A stretch of DNA of 10,225 nucleotides, taken from the NCBI GenBank assembly GCA_003972865.1, contig QOAX01000124.1:1-10225 (forward strand), written 5' to 3'. The notes under the pieces were generated by a model. The model made no database searches. It was not told where the DNA came from and worked only from the letters and a program-made list of their open reading frames with translations. Position 1 is the first letter of the stretch; each line of letters starts with the position of its first letter. Origin of the DNA: Verrucomicrobiota bacterium. GTDB taxonomy: Bacteria > Verrucomicrobiota > Verrucomicrobiia > Limisphaerales > UBA1096. Below are positions 1 to 7,595 of this stretch, in pieces. A program made the translations under genes and the position numbers.

Positions 1-1
1 G

Positions 2-112
2 CCGAGCGAGGATCAGTCGCGGCGGCTGGTGCGGCTGGATTTTGAAGTCGACCCGGCCAGCCGCATGGGGGATGCAAAATCGTCCCGCGCCGAAAAGGAC
101 GAGAGCGCGTAA
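2..112 (+). CDS. 3' end of an unidentified upstream gene (partial)
   Basis: An open frame enters from the left edge and gives 36 residues before a TAA at 110-112. The peptide starts PSEDQSRRLVRLDFEVDPAS and ends in a charged, hydrophilic tail (AEKDESA), which looks like a natural C-terminus. Codon third positions are mostly G or C, as in the neighbouring genes, whereas the competing frame here reads as arginine- and proline-rich noise. I do not recognise the family from so short a piece. The stop lies 37 bases before the preferred start of the next gene, so it could be the first visible member of the same plus-strand transcription unit. Confidence 0.55.
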   Translation, partial: PSEDQSRRLVRLDFEVDPASRMGDAKSSRAEKDESA

Positions 113-149
113 CCTTGCCCTGCCGCCGGGTGTATGTTGTCTTTTGAAT

Positions 150-1769
150 ATGATGAGAACAGTTTGGTTGTTGGGAATGGTGGTTGTGGCCGGATCGGCC
201 TGGGTGGGGACGGCGCATGGCGAGCATGGACAGGGTCACGACCGCGGCGGACTGGAGTTTGCGCTGAAGCCGAAGGGGCTTGGCCAAGCGGGGCAGTTTC
301 AATTCAGCGTCGACGGCCCGGCGGTGAACTATTTCGCCCAGTTTCTCGGTGACGGTTTTCACGTGGAAAGCTCCACCGACCTGAAGCAGTGGCACGACGT
401 CGAGCTGCTGAAGGCCACCGACGAAGAGACGGTGTTTCAGGACGGGGGCGGGTCGACGAAGAGCCGCTTTTACCGTGTGCGTTACGAGGGCGGCACCTCG
501 ACGTGGGGCATCATACGCGACCGTATCCTTGGCCCGAACTGCGCCGGTTGCCACAGCGAGGGCACGACGTTTGCGAAGCAGTCGGATCTCATTCTCACGC
601 CGGATGCCGCCTACGGGCAGCTCGTCAACCGCAAGCCGGCCAACACCTACGCGCTCGACAACGGGCTGGAACTCGTCGGCACCGAGGGGCTGGCAAGCGT
701 CGGCAAAAGTTTTCTGTGGGAGAAAATCAACACCGCCGAGGGGCAGCATTTTTACGACGACCACCCCGGCTACGGCTCGCTGATGCCGCTGCGCATGGAT
801 CCGCTGACCGACGGCGAGCTGAAGTTCATCCTGCAATGGATTCTCGAGGGCGCGCCGGAGCACGGCACCGTGGCCAGGGTTGCCGACCTGGCTAACCTCG
901 AGCGTTACGCGCGACCGCCATTCACGCCCCTGGCCAAGCCGGACAGTGGCATCCAGTTGCACGTCGGGCCGTTCGATGTGCCGGCGAATTTCGAGCGCGA
1001 GTTTTTCATGTACAAGAATCTGAACAACCAGAAACCGGTGTACGTGAACCGCGTCCAGATCGAGATGAAGCCGGGCAGCCATCATTTCATCGGCTACCTG
1101 CTCGATCCCTCGCGTCCGTTTTTCCCGTTTGCCAAGCGGTTGTTCGTGCCGAACAAAATTCGCGACCTGCACCTGTCCAGTGGCGAGGACGATCCGCTGG
1201 TGCTGGCGACGATGGCGTTCCACGACTTTTTCGCCGGCACACAGACGTCGCGCCTCGACTACGCATTCCCCGAGGGCGTGGCGCTCAAGCTCCCGGCCCA
1301 GACCGGTCTCGACCTGAACACGCATTACGTCAACCGCACCGGCGAACCCTCAACCGGCGAGGTGTACATGAACCTGCACACCGTCGACAAGGCAGCGGTG
1401 AAGCACGAGGCCAAGATCATCAACATGAACAACACCGACATCGACCTGCCTCCCGGCAGGGAGACCACGGTGACCGCTGACTTTCGCGCGCCCGAGACGA
1501 TGAACATCTTCCAGCTCTTCTCCCATTCGCACGAGAAGACCATCGAGTTTCGCGTGGAGATCGCCGGCGGCGGGCGGGACGGGGAGTTGCTCTACATCTC
1601 CTACGACTGGAAACACCCGCCGGTGATGAAGTTCGATCCGCCGTTGGTGTTGAAAAGAGGCGAGAAAATCCGCCTGAAAACCACCTACAACAACTGGACG
1701 GACCAAACCATCAACTTCGGCCTGCGCAGCACCGACGAGATGATGATCCTCTTCGGCGCGTACTACTGA
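150..1769 (+). CDS. Exported cytochrome c-like / copper type II (PHM-like) monooxygenase
   Basis: This is a 539-residue predicted exported protein. The start is set at ATG 150 (or 153) because a signal peptide (MMRTVWLLGMVVVAGSAW) begins there; the same frame is open back to TTG 42 but reads as non-coding. Residues 35-112 carry an 'ESSTDLKQW ... FYRVR' beta-rich segment. A heme c site, CAGCH, is at 131-135, and 'SLMPL' near 210-214 followed by 'LQWILEGA' fits the distal methionine and last helix of a small cytochrome c. The C-terminal half matches the copper ligands of peptidylglycine hydroxylating monooxygenase: HH (311-312), H in LNTHYVN (392), HSH (459-461) and M in DEMM (531). Spacing resembles PHM H107/H108, H172, H242/H244, M314. 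By family, this implies O2- and copper-dependent hydroxylation, perhaps with the heme supplying electrons; the substrate is unknown. It heads a probable operon of exported proteins. Confidence 0.85.
   Translation: MMRTVWLLGMVVVAGSAWVGTAHGEHGQGHDRGGLEFALKPKGLGQAGQFQFSVDGPAVNYFAQFLGDGFHVESSTDLKQWHDVELLKATDEETVFQDGGGSTKSRFYRVRYEGGTSTWGIIRDRILGPNCAGCHSEGTTFAKQSDLILTPDAAYGQLVNRKPANTYALDNGLELVGTEGLASVGKSFLWEKINTAEGQHFYDDHPGYGSLMPLRMDPLTDGELKFILQWILEGAPEHGTVARVADLANLERYARPPFTPLAKPDSGIQLHVGPFDVPANFEREFFMYKNLNNQKPVYVNRVQIEMKPGSHHFIGYLLDPSRPFFPFAKRLFVPNKIRDLHLSSGEDDPLVLATMAFHDFFAGTQTSRLDYAFPEGVALKLPAQTGLDLNTHYVNRTGEPSTGEVYMNLHTVDKAAVKHEAKIINMNNTDIDLPPGRETTVTADFRAPETMNIFQLFSHSHEKTIEFRVEIAGGGRDGELLYISYDWKHPPVMKFDPPLVLKRGEKIRLKTTYNNWTDQTINFGLRSTDEMMILFGAYY
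278..289. repeat. CTTGGCCAAG-family palindrome (12-bp copy)
   Basis: GCTTGGCCAAGC is a perfect 12-bp palindrome. It encodes LGQA (KGLGQAGQF) in the linker just after the signal peptide of the heme/copper protein. It is one of six exact copies of the 10-base core in the window. Confidence 0.8.
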
Positions 1770-1848
1770 GGCCAAGCCGGTCTGAAGCAGGCCGTTTTCT
1801 TTCCCAAAAAGCTTTTTTCCAGGCAGTACCGCCGTTAGTTTTTCGCGG

Positions 1849-3009
1849 GTGAAGCACACCAGTTTGTTTGCTGTATCGGCGGCGCTTGGCTTGGCTTGGA
1901 CGGCCTCGCTTGGCCAAGCGGCGGATGATGAATTCGACGAGTCGGTGGCGGTGCTGCGTGCCGTTGGCGGCGAAGGGCAGGGCAATGAGGCTGCCGGCCA
2001 GGTACTGCAGCGCCTGGCCAAGGGCGGTGTCGACACGCTGCCGGCGTTACTTGCGGCGATGGACGGCGCGAACCCGTTCGCGGCGAACTACCTCCGGGGC
2101 GCGGTCGAGGTAATCGCCGGCAACGCCTTGGCCAAGGGCGGCTCCTTGCCGCTGGTCGGGCTGGGCGAATTTCTACTGAACAAGAGTCACGACACCAAGC
2201 CGCGCGCGCTGGCCTTCGAACTGATCCGGCGTGTGGATGCCAAAGCGGCCGAGCAGCTCATCCCCGGCCTTCTGGGCGATCCGAGCGTGGATCTGCGCCG
2301 CGAAGCGGTCGCCCGGCTGCTTGGCCAGGCGGAGGGCTCTGCCAAGTCCGGCAACAAACCGGCCGCCGTGCTGCTGTACCGGCAGGCGCTCGATGCCGCG
2401 CGCGATCTAGACCAGATTCAGGCTGTCTCCGGAGCGTTGCGGGAGCTTGGCCGAAAGGTGAACCTGACGCGCCACTTTGGTTTCCTCGTGGAGTGGCAGA
2501 TGGCCGGCCCGTTTCACAACAAGGATCGCGCCGGGTTTGAGGCGGTGTTCGGGCCGGAGAAAAAACCAGATCTGTCGGCGACGTACGACGGGTTGAACGG
2601 CAAGGTGAAGTGGCAGCCTTACTCGACCGGCGACGAGTACGGGATGGTGGATTTCAACAAGCCTTACGGCGATCTCAAGGAGGTCACCGGCTACGCGCAG
2701 ACGGAGTTCGTCTCCGGCTCCGACCGGCCGGCCGAGCTGCGGCTGGGCTGCAAGAACGCGTGGAAAATCTGGCTCAACGGCGAACTGGTCTTTGGGCGCG
2801 ACGAGTACCACCGCGGCATGCGGATCGACCAGTACGAGCTGCCGGTACAGTTGAGGAAGGGCGGCAACACGATCCTCGTGAAGGCCTGCCAGAATGAGCA
2901 GGTGGAGGACTGGACGGTGCAGTGGCAGTTCCAGTTGCGCGTGTGCGACGCGACCGGCACGGCGATTCATTCCGCTGAAAAAAAGAACCCCGAGGTCGCC
3001 GCCCAGTAA
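1849..3009 (+). CDS. Exported protein with HEAT-like repeats and a C-terminal jelly-roll domain
   Basis: This is a 386-residue protein of unknown specific function, starting at GTG 1849; no good Shine-Dalgarno sequence is visible. Residues 1-24 form a signal peptide (KHTSLFAVSAALGLAWTA), with a likely cleavage site just after SLGQA. Residues about 30-160 are alanine/leucine-rich helical repeats resembling HEAT/armadillo repeats, and about 165-205 could be a TPR-like helical pair. Residues about 210-370 form a beta domain ('EWQMAGPFHN', 'RPAELRLGCKNAWKIWLNGE', 'LRKGGNTILVKACQ') of the kind found as carbohydrate-binding-like jelly rolls in secreted planctomycete and verrucomicrobial proteins. 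No catalytic motif is seen, so a scaffold or binding role is inferred. It lies 79 bases after the monooxygenase-like gene and 10 bases before the propeller gene. Confidence 0.8.
   Translation: MKHTSLFAVSAALGLAWTASLGQAADDEFDESVAVLRAVGGEGQGNEAAGQVLQRLAKGGVDTLPALLAAMDGANPFAANYLRGAVEVIAGNALAKGGSLPLVGLGEFLLNKSHDTKPRALAFELIRRVDAKAAEQLIPGLLGDPSVDLRREAVARLLGQAEGSAKSGNKPAAVLLYRQALDAARDLDQIQAVSGALRELGRKVNLTRHFGFLVEWQMAGPFHNKDRAGFEAVFGPEKKPDLSATYDGLNGKVKWQPYSTGDEYGMVDFNKPYGDLKEVTGYAQTEFVSGSDRPAELRLGCKNAWKIWLNGELVFGRDEYHRGMRIDQYELPVQLRKGGNTILVKACQNEQVEDWTVQWQFQLRVCDATGTAIHSAEKKNPEVAAQ
1907..1920. repeat. CTTGGCCAAG-family palindrome (14-bp copy)
   Basis: CGCTTGGCCAAGCG is a perfect 14-bp palindrome encoding LGQA at the predicted signal peptidase site of the HEAT/jelly-roll protein. 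Just upstream, 1884-1899 carries three CTTGG units in a row, suggesting local slippage or duplication. Confidence 0.8.
2126..2137. repeat. CTTGGCCAAG-family palindrome (12-bp copy)
   Basis: CCTTGGCCAAGG is a perfect 12-bp palindrome. It is read in the other frame, encoding LAKGG between helical repeats of the HEAT-like region. A one-base variant, CTGGCCAAG at 2014-2022, encodes the same LAKGG peptide 38 residues earlier in the same gene. Confidence 0.75.
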
Positions 3010-3019
3010 CCAAACACTC

Positions 3020-4234
3020 GTGAAAAAACTTCTACTCACTTTCACTGTTGCCGCCCTGGCCAACGGCGCGGAGGCGGGCGACTGGCCCGGCTTTCGCGGG
3101 CCGCTGGGCAACGGTGTCTCGGATGAAGTCGGGCTGCCGGTTGCGCTTGACGCGAAGAAGCACATCGCGTGGCGGATCGACCTGCCGGGCCGCGGGCTCT
3201 CGAGTCCGCTGGTCGTGGGCGACCGCGTTTTTGTCACTGCCAGCGGCGGCACACGGCAGGACCGGTTGCAGATTCTCTGCCTCAATGCCGCCGATGGGTC
3301 GGTGATTTGGCAGCGCCAGTTCTGGGCGACGGGCAGCACGGTGTGCCACGACAAAACAAGCATCGCCGCGCCCACGCCGGTGACCGATGGCCGTCGGCTG
3401 TTTGCGCTTTTTTCCTCCAACGACCTGTTCTGCCTCGACCTCGACGGCAACCTCCAGTGGCTGCGCGGCTTGACGGTCGATTATCCCAACGCCCGCAACA
3501 GCCTGGGCATGGCGTCGTCGCTCGTGCTCGCCGGTGGGGTGCTGGTCGCGCAGGTGGAGAACGACAGCGAGTCGTTCACCGCCGGGGTGAGCAAACGGAG
3601 CGGGGCGAACTTGTGGAAGATCGCCCGTCCGAAGTCGTCCAACTGGACCACGGCCACGGTTCAGAAAACCAAGTCGGGGGCGGAGTGGGTGCTGCTGCAG
3701 TCCGGCAGGGGCATCCACGCGGTGAACCCGAAAAACGGCGAGGTCGCCTGGCATTACGCCGACGGCGCGGCGACAATCCCGTCGAGTGCGCTGGCCGGCG
3801 GCGTGCTCTATGTGCCGTCGCACGGCGTGACGGCGCTGGAGTTGGCGGCCGACGGCAAATCATTCAGGCAAAGGTGGCGCTCGTCGCGGCTGCGCCCCGA
3901 CACGGCCAGTCTGCTCGTGCATCGCGACCGGGTGTACAGTCTCAACAGCGCCGGTGTGCTGGGCTGCGGTGACGCGGCCAGCGGCCAGCGGCTTTGGCAA
4001 CTGCGTCTCGACGGGCCGTTCGGCGGCTCGCCCGTGGTGGTGGATAACCACCTGTACGCCTTCAACGAGGAGGGCATGGCGCAGGTGGTGGATCTGTCAG
4101 CGCCGGAGGGCCGCATCGCCGGCGAGATGGACTTGGGTGAGATGATCCTGTCTTCGCCGGCAATCTCGAACGGTGCCATTTACGTCCGGAGCAACCAGCG
4201 CATCTGGAAAATATCCCACAAGACACAACTTTGA
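3020..4234 (+). CDS. Exported PQQ-like beta-propeller repeat protein
   Basis: This is a 404-residue protein. GTG 3020 is chosen because it begins a clear signal peptide (KKLLLTFTVAALANGAEA); the frame extends further upstream but overlaps the previous gene there without coding character. The mature N-terminus, DWPGFRGPLGNGVS (21-34), is a signature of PQQ-like propellers abundant in Planctomycetota and Verrucomicrobiota. Blade-type motifs recur: 'SSPLVVGDRVFVTA' (61-74), 'LNAADGSVIWQRQ' (88-100), 'LDLDGNLQWLRG' (139-150), 'AVNPKNGEVAWHY' (234-246), 'GDAASGQRLWQLRL' (317-330) and 'SSPAISNGAIYVRS' (378-391). No quinoprotein dehydrogenase active-site motif is evident, so this is a BamB-like or binding propeller rather than an assigned enzyme. 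It begins 10 bases after the preceding stop and is likely translated from the same message. Confidence 0.88.
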   Translation: MKKLLLTFTVAALANGAEAGDWPGFRGPLGNGVSDEVGLPVALDAKKHIAWRIDLPGRGLSSPLVVGDRVFVTASGGTRQDRLQILCLNAADGSVIWQRQFWATGSTVCHDKTSIAAPTPVTDGRRLFALFSSNDLFCLDLDGNLQWLRGLTVDYPNARNSLGMASSLVLAGGVLVAQVENDSESFTAGVSKRSGANLWKIARPKSSNWTTATVQKTKSGAEWVLLQSGRGIHAVNPKNGEVAWHYADGAATIPSSALAGGVLYVPSHGVTALELAADGKSFRQRWRSSRLRPDTASLLVHRDRVYSLNSAGVLGCGDAASGQRLWQLRLDGPFGGSPVVVDNHLYAFNEEGMAQVVDLSAPEGRIAGEMDLGEMILSSPAISNGAIYVRSNQRIWKISHKTQL

Positions 4235-4276
4235 CCGTGAGTGCCCGGGAATTGACAGAGGCTCTTGAGGGGCTCA

Positions 4277-4675
4277 TCAAGGCTTGACGGTGACCCAGTC
4301 GATGTCATGCCGCTCGGCGTATTCGGAGAGCACACGTTCATTCTCTATTAGGATGGCCCGGACGATCGATGACTCGTCGGCGTGGCCAATATACGGCAGA
4401 TGATTCGGGATGAGGCCAAGCTGCTTGTGGGCGTAAGCCAGCGCGTAGGCCGCCTCGGCCACGGCCACCAGCGGCAGCGTGTCGTCGGCTCCCTCGACGT
4501 GATCCTCGACCACTCCCGCTAAAAACTCGAGTTGTTCGGCCAAGTGGGGGTACTTTGGCGCGTTGATTTCGGAAAACTCCAGCTTGAGCGCGGGGAGTTT
4601 TTTGTGGATTCCCTTAAGGATTTTCGGTGTGATCTGCTCTGCGCCGTGATGGAGGAACTCCGCTATTTCTGACAT
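4277..4675 (-). CDS. DUF1232/YkvA-like small protein
   Basis: This is a 132-residue protein from ATG 4675. An upstream in-frame TTG at 4705 would add ten residues (MHIGHAHHRG), but it is less likely and would leave only 19 bases to the divergent gene. Residues about 68-112 ('AVAEAAYALAYAHKQLGLIP', 'NHLPYIGHADESSIVRAIL') match the pattern of the DUF1232 (YkvA) family, whose core reads roughly 'Y-x-hydrophobic-P-x-D-x-IP-x-x-x-P-x-x-G-x-x-D-D'. The family's molecular function is not established. The segment is only moderately hydrophobic, so membrane association is uncertain. The gene is convergent with the propeller gene (42 bases between stops) and divergent from the amidohydrolase (49 bases between starts). 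Confidence 0.7.
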   Translation of the reverse strand: MSEIAEFLHHGAEQITPKILKGIHKKLPALKLEFSEINAPKYPHLAEQLEFLAGVVEDHVEGADDTLPLVAVAEAAYALAYAHKQLGLIPNHLPYIGHADESSIVRAILIENERVLSEYAERHDIDWVTVKP

Positions 4676-4724
4676 GCCCCGATGGTGCGCATGGCCGATG
4701 TGCAACTCAAGTTTCGATTAAGGG

Positions 4725-5888
4725 ATGGATACGAACACAAAACCGGACGAGCCCCGACCCGCACGCGGGCGATTGCGGCGTTGGGGCGTGCGTCTGGCCA
4801 AGTGGGTGGGGCTGGCCGTGCTGCTGTTGCTGGCGCTGCGTGAGGCGTTTTTCTCCGGGCCGTACCGGCGCCTGGCCAAGCCGCATGACGGGCTTATCCT
4901 CGACATGCACTGTCACGTGGCCGGCATCGGCGCGGGCGGGAGCGGCTGCTTTGTTTCCAGGGAGTTACGGAACAACTTCCGGTTTAAAATCTACCTGAAA
5001 GCGTTTGGCGTGACCGTGGCCGAGGCGGAGGAGCAGGGGGATCAACTGTTAATGGAGCGCTTGGCCAAGGGGATCGGGGAGAGCCAGCGAGTGGGCGCGG
5101 CGATCGTCCTCGCGATGGATGGCGCGGTGGACGCCATCGGGCAACTCGACCGCTCGCGGACGGAGTTTTACATCCCGAACGAGTTTGTCGCCACCGAGAC
5201 GGCCAAGTACCCGAACCTGTATTTTGGAGCGAGCATCAACCCCCAGCGTCCCGACGCGATCGAGCGGCTGCAATGGGCCAAGGACAACGGCGCGTTGCTG
5301 GTCAAGTGGCTGCCGTCGATCCAGTTCATCGATCCCGCCGATCCCGCGCTCGAGCCGTTTTACCGGAAAATGGTGGCGCTGGATCTGCCGTTGCTCACGC
5401 ACGCAGGGCAGGAGCGCTCGTTCACCCACGCGCGGGATGAGTTGGCCGATCCGGTGCGTCTCAAGCTGCCGCTGTCGCTCGGGGTGAAAGTGATCGTCGC
5501 TCATGCGGCGTCAACCGGCGAAAACGAGGGACAGGAGGACATCGACCGGCTCATCGGGATGCTCGACGACTATCCAAATCTCTACACGGACATCTCGAGC
5601 ATGACACAGGTCAACAAACTGGGATACCTGCGACAGGCGATCACCGAGGGGCGGCTCGAGGGGCGGCTGCTTTACGGCTCAGATTTTCCGCTTATCAACA
5701 CTGCGGCGGTGTCGCCGTGGGTTTATCCGCTGAACCTGACGCGGAACCAAATGCAGTCGATCGGTGCAATCGAGAATCCGTGGGATCGTGACGTGGCGCT
5801 GAAAGAGGCACTGGGTGTCCCGGCGGATGTCATGGCCCGCCCGGCGGCTTTTTTCGGTGTGCCGCTTGGCCAAGCGGCTGCGGATTAG
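4725..5888 (+). CDS. Membrane-anchored amidohydrolase (Amidohydro_2-type TIM barrel)
   Basis: This is a 387-residue protein. The start ATG 4725 follows AAGGG directly, which is too close to be an ordinary ribosome site. A basic N-terminus and one hydrophobic segment (residues 26-44, KWVGLAVLLLLALREAFFS) predict an inner-membrane anchor with the enzyme outside. The barrel carries metal-dependent hydrolase landmarks in the usual order: DMHCH (H62, H64), LLVKWLPS (K194), LLTHAG (H226), VIVAHAAS (H260) and LLYGSDFPL (D320). This family hydrolyses or decarboxylates small cyclic or carboxylated substrates; the substrate here cannot be told. The last codons (PLGQAAAD) are supplied by a palindromic repeat. 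Its TAG stop overlaps the dnaA stop on the other strand. Confidence 0.85.
   Translation: MDTNTKPDEPRPARGRLRRWGVRLAKWVGLAVLLLLALREAFFSGPYRRLAKPHDGLILDMHCHVAGIGAGGSGCFVSRELRNNFRFKIYLKAFGVTVAEAEEQGDQLLMERLAKGIGESQRVGAAIVLAMDGAVDAIGQLDRSRTEFYIPNEFVATETAKYPNLYFGASINPQRPDAIERLQWAKDNGALLVKWLPSIQFIDPADPALEPFYRKMVALDLPLLTHAGQERSFTHARDELADPVRLKLPLSLGVKVIVAHAASTGENEGQEDIDRLIGMLDDYPNLYTDISSMTQVNKLGYLRQAITEGRLEGRLLYGSDFPLINTAAVSPWVYPLNLTRNQMQSIGAIENPWDRDVALKEALGVPADVMARPAAFFGVPLGQAAAD
5060..5069. repeat. CTTGGCCAAG-family palindrome (10-bp copy)
   Basis: This exact 10-base core lies inside the amidohydrolase gene and encodes LAKG. Two one-base variants, CTGGCCAAG at 4794-4802 and 4872-4880, also encode LAK near the N-terminal anchor of the same protein. 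Confidence 0.7.
5861..5878. repeat. Longest palindrome copy (18 bp) at a convergent gene junction
   Basis: GCCGCTTGGCCAAGCGGC is a perfect 18-bp palindrome centred on the CTTGGCCAAG core. It lies within the last codons of the amidohydrolase gene and six bases from the overlapping stop codons shared with dnaA. As RNA either strand could form a strong stem, but no T-run follows it in either direction, so a classical terminator is not supported. Confidence 0.75.
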
Positions 5889-7267
5889 CGGCCGATCTGG
5901 CCCTCAAGATAGCGCACCGCCTGTCGAACGTCGGTTTGCTGCTCCATTCGGTCGCGTACCAGGCGGCAGGCATGAAGCACGGTACCATGGTCGCGTCCGC
6001 CAAACGCCTCGCCGATGGAGTTGAGTGATTTTCTGGTCATCTCGCGGGCCAGGTACATGGCGATTTGGCGCGGAAAGGCGATATTCTCCGGCCGGCGCCG
6101 GCTGGTCATGTCGGCAAATCGAATGTCGTAATGCTCCGCCACGCGTTTCTGGATGTTCTCGATCGAGACCACCGTGCGCCCCTCTTCGTGCAGCACATCC
6201 TTGAGCAGGCCCTCAACGGTATCGGGAGTGACCGGTTTTCCGGTGAGGGATTGGTAGGAGGACACCCGTATCAGCGCGCCCTCAAGGCGGCGTATGTTGG
6301 TGCGAATCCGCTTGGCCAGAAAATTGACCACCTCGTCAGGCACCTCGACGCCGAGGGAGACGGCCTTATTGCGCAGGATGGCCAGGCGCGTCTCGAAATC
6401 GGGCGGCTGCATGTCGGTGACCAGGCCCCACTCGAACCGGGAAACCAGGCGATGCTCGAGGTTTTTGATTTCATTGGCGGGCCGGTCGCAGGTCATCACG
6501 ATCTGCTTGTGGGCCTCGTGCAGCGCATTGAACGTGTGGAAGAACTCCTCCTGAATTCGTTCCTTCCCGGAGAGAAACTGGATGTCGTCGATCAGCAGGA
6601 TATCGGCTTTGCGGTAAGTACGCCGGAATTTGGCCAGTTCATTGGTTTGGATCGCTTCGATGTACTTGTTGGTGAATTTCTCCGACGAAAGACAGAAGAC
6701 CTTCAGCTTTGGGTTTTCCTTGAGCACATTGTGGCCGATGGCGTGCAGCAGGTGCGTTTTGCCCAGCCCCACCCCGGCGTAAAGAAACAGTGGGTTGTAG
6801 GAGCGTCCCGGCGCTTGGGCCACGGCCAGAGCCGCCGCGTGCGCGAAGTTGTTGTTGTCCCCAACCACGAAGGTGGAAAAGGTGTTTTTCGGGTTGAACA
6901 GCTTCTCCGAAGAAGCGCGGGATTGGGTTGATGCCGCTCGCTTGGCCGGTTGTGGATCGGCAACGGCTGCATTTTTGGCGGTGTCTTTTGTTTCGGTGGG
7001 AACTTCGTCCCGGACATTCTCGCTTATCTCAAACTGAACACTCAGTTTTGTTCCGGTGATATGGGCCAACACGTCCTGAAGCAGTTCCAGGTAATTATCC
7101 TTGATCCAGACAGCGCAAAACTCGTTGGGAACGATTAGGACGGCCGTTTCCTCATCAATGGACCCGGGTTGGATAGGATCAAACCAAAGGTTGAAGAGAT
7201 CCGGGTTGACCATGGTACGCAAGGTTTCTCTTGCCTGCATCCACGTTTTTTCAAAATTGTTGGTCAT
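5885..7267 (-). CDS. dnaA: Chromosomal replication initiator DnaA
   Basis: This is a full-length DnaA of 460 residues, the ATP-dependent initiator that binds DnaA boxes and opens the origin. Domain I (about 1-85) includes 'FNLWFDPIQP'. A short, variable linker follows (about 86-120). The AAA+ domain III has Walker A GVGLGKTH (165-172), Walker B ILLIDDIQF (223-231) and the arginine-finger region RLVSRFEWGL (273-282). Domain IV contains SRRRPENIAFPRQIAMYLAR (389-408) and the box-recognition signature FGGRDHGTVLHAC (422-434). ATG 7267 begins MTNNFEKTW; no Shine-Dalgarno sequence is visible. dnaN and other usual replication neighbours are not adjacent: the gene faces an amidohydrolase and is backed by a probable origin and glnB. 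A box-like 9-mer 31 bases upstream of the start suggests autoregulation. Confidence 0.97.
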   Translation of the reverse strand: MTNNFEKTWMQARETLRTMVNPDLFNLWFDPIQPGSIDEETAVLIVPNEFCAVWIKDNYLELLQDVLAHITGTKLSVQFEISENVRDEVPTETKDTAKNAAVADPQPAKRAASTQSRASSEKLFNPKNTFSTFVVGDNNNFAHAAALAVAQAPGRSYNPLFLYAGVGLGKTHLLHAIGHNVLKENPKLKVFCLSSEKFTNKYIEAIQTNELAKFRRTYRKADILLIDDIQFLSGKERIQEEFFHTFNALHEAHKQIVMTCDRPANEIKNLEHRLVSRFEWGLVTDMQPPDFETRLAILRNKAVSLGVEVPDEVVNFLAKRIRTNIRRLEGALIRVSSYQSLTGKPVTPDTVEGLLKDVLHEEGRTVVSIENIQKRVAEHYDIRFADMTSRRRPENIAFPRQIAMYLAREMTRKSLNSIGEAFGGRDHGTVLHACRLVRDRMEQQTDVRQAVRYLEGQIGR

Positions 7268-7297
7268 TGGGCGCTTGGTAGCAGGGTTATTTCAGTT

Positions 7298-7306
7298 TTA
7301 TTCACT
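7298..7306 (+). promoter_or_regulatory. DnaA-box-like site proximal to dnaA start
   Basis: TTATTCACT has one mismatch (last base) to TTATNCACA. It lies 31 bases upstream of the dnaA start codon, where bound DnaA could repress its own transcription. Confidence 0.45.
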
Positions 7307-7362
7307 CACTACCATCGCGCCCTTGGAACCATGCCCTTATGTTTGGCATTTGATTGCTGAAC

Positions 7363-7371
7363 AGTGGATAA
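7363..7371 (-). promoter_or_regulatory. DnaA-box-like site
   Basis: Read on the minus strand this is TTATCCACT, one mismatch from the TTATCCACA consensus. It has the same orientation as the site at 7411-7419. Confidence 0.5.
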
Positions 7372-7410
7372 AAGCTGCCAAGGAGGACTCCCCTGCTTGG
7401 CTTCAACAAC

Positions 7411-7419
7411 GGTGGATAA
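7411..7419 (-). promoter_or_regulatory. DnaA-box-like site beside an AT-rich stretch
   Basis: Read on the minus strand this is TTATCCACC, one mismatch from consensus. It runs directly into the AT-rich stretch 7416-7432, a candidate for DNA unwinding. Confidence 0.5.
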
Positions 7420-7575
7420 TAAATCATAAACTCATGGCTGCCAGTTGGTTGGGTTATGCCAACAGGCGGGTTGTTTGTTTTGGTCTGGTTCTGCCTGGTG
7501 GCGCGGGTAAATCGCCCAAGGCCGGGGGCAAAGTATTCGCACCGCGGCATCTATTCCAGCGGAAGCTATTAACTT

Positions 7576-7595
7576 TTGTCCACACATTGTTCACA
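7576..7595 (+). promoter_or_regulatory. Tandem pair of DnaA-box-like sites
   Basis: TTGTCCACA (7576-7584) and TTGTTCACA (7587-7595) each differ from TTATNCACA only at the third base. They are in the same orientation with start points 11 bases apart, about one helical turn, so two DnaA molecules could bind on the same face. Confidence 0.5.

Noticed and set aside
42..149. Upstream TTG start for the heme/copper protein gene, giving 36 extra residues
   Set aside because: The extra residues are arginine- and proline-rich, overlap the end of the preceding gene, and would hide the clear signal peptide.
1806..1817. AAAAAGCTTTTT palindrome between the first two exported-protein genes, possible terminator
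   Set aside because: The stem is nearly all A-T with no loop and would be too weak; the following genes look co-transcribed.
2407..3450. Long minus-strand open frame across two exported-protein genes
   Set aside because: It spans the junction of two well-supported plus-strand genes and shows no domain.
6065..6931. Long plus-strand open frame opposite dnaA
   Set aside because: It is a mirror frame of the GC-rich dnaA coding sequence; dnaA itself is unmistakable.
7302..7550. Minus-strand 82-residue open frame just upstream of dnaA
   Set aside because: The composition is not protein-like, no family is recognised, and it contains two DnaA-box-like sites.
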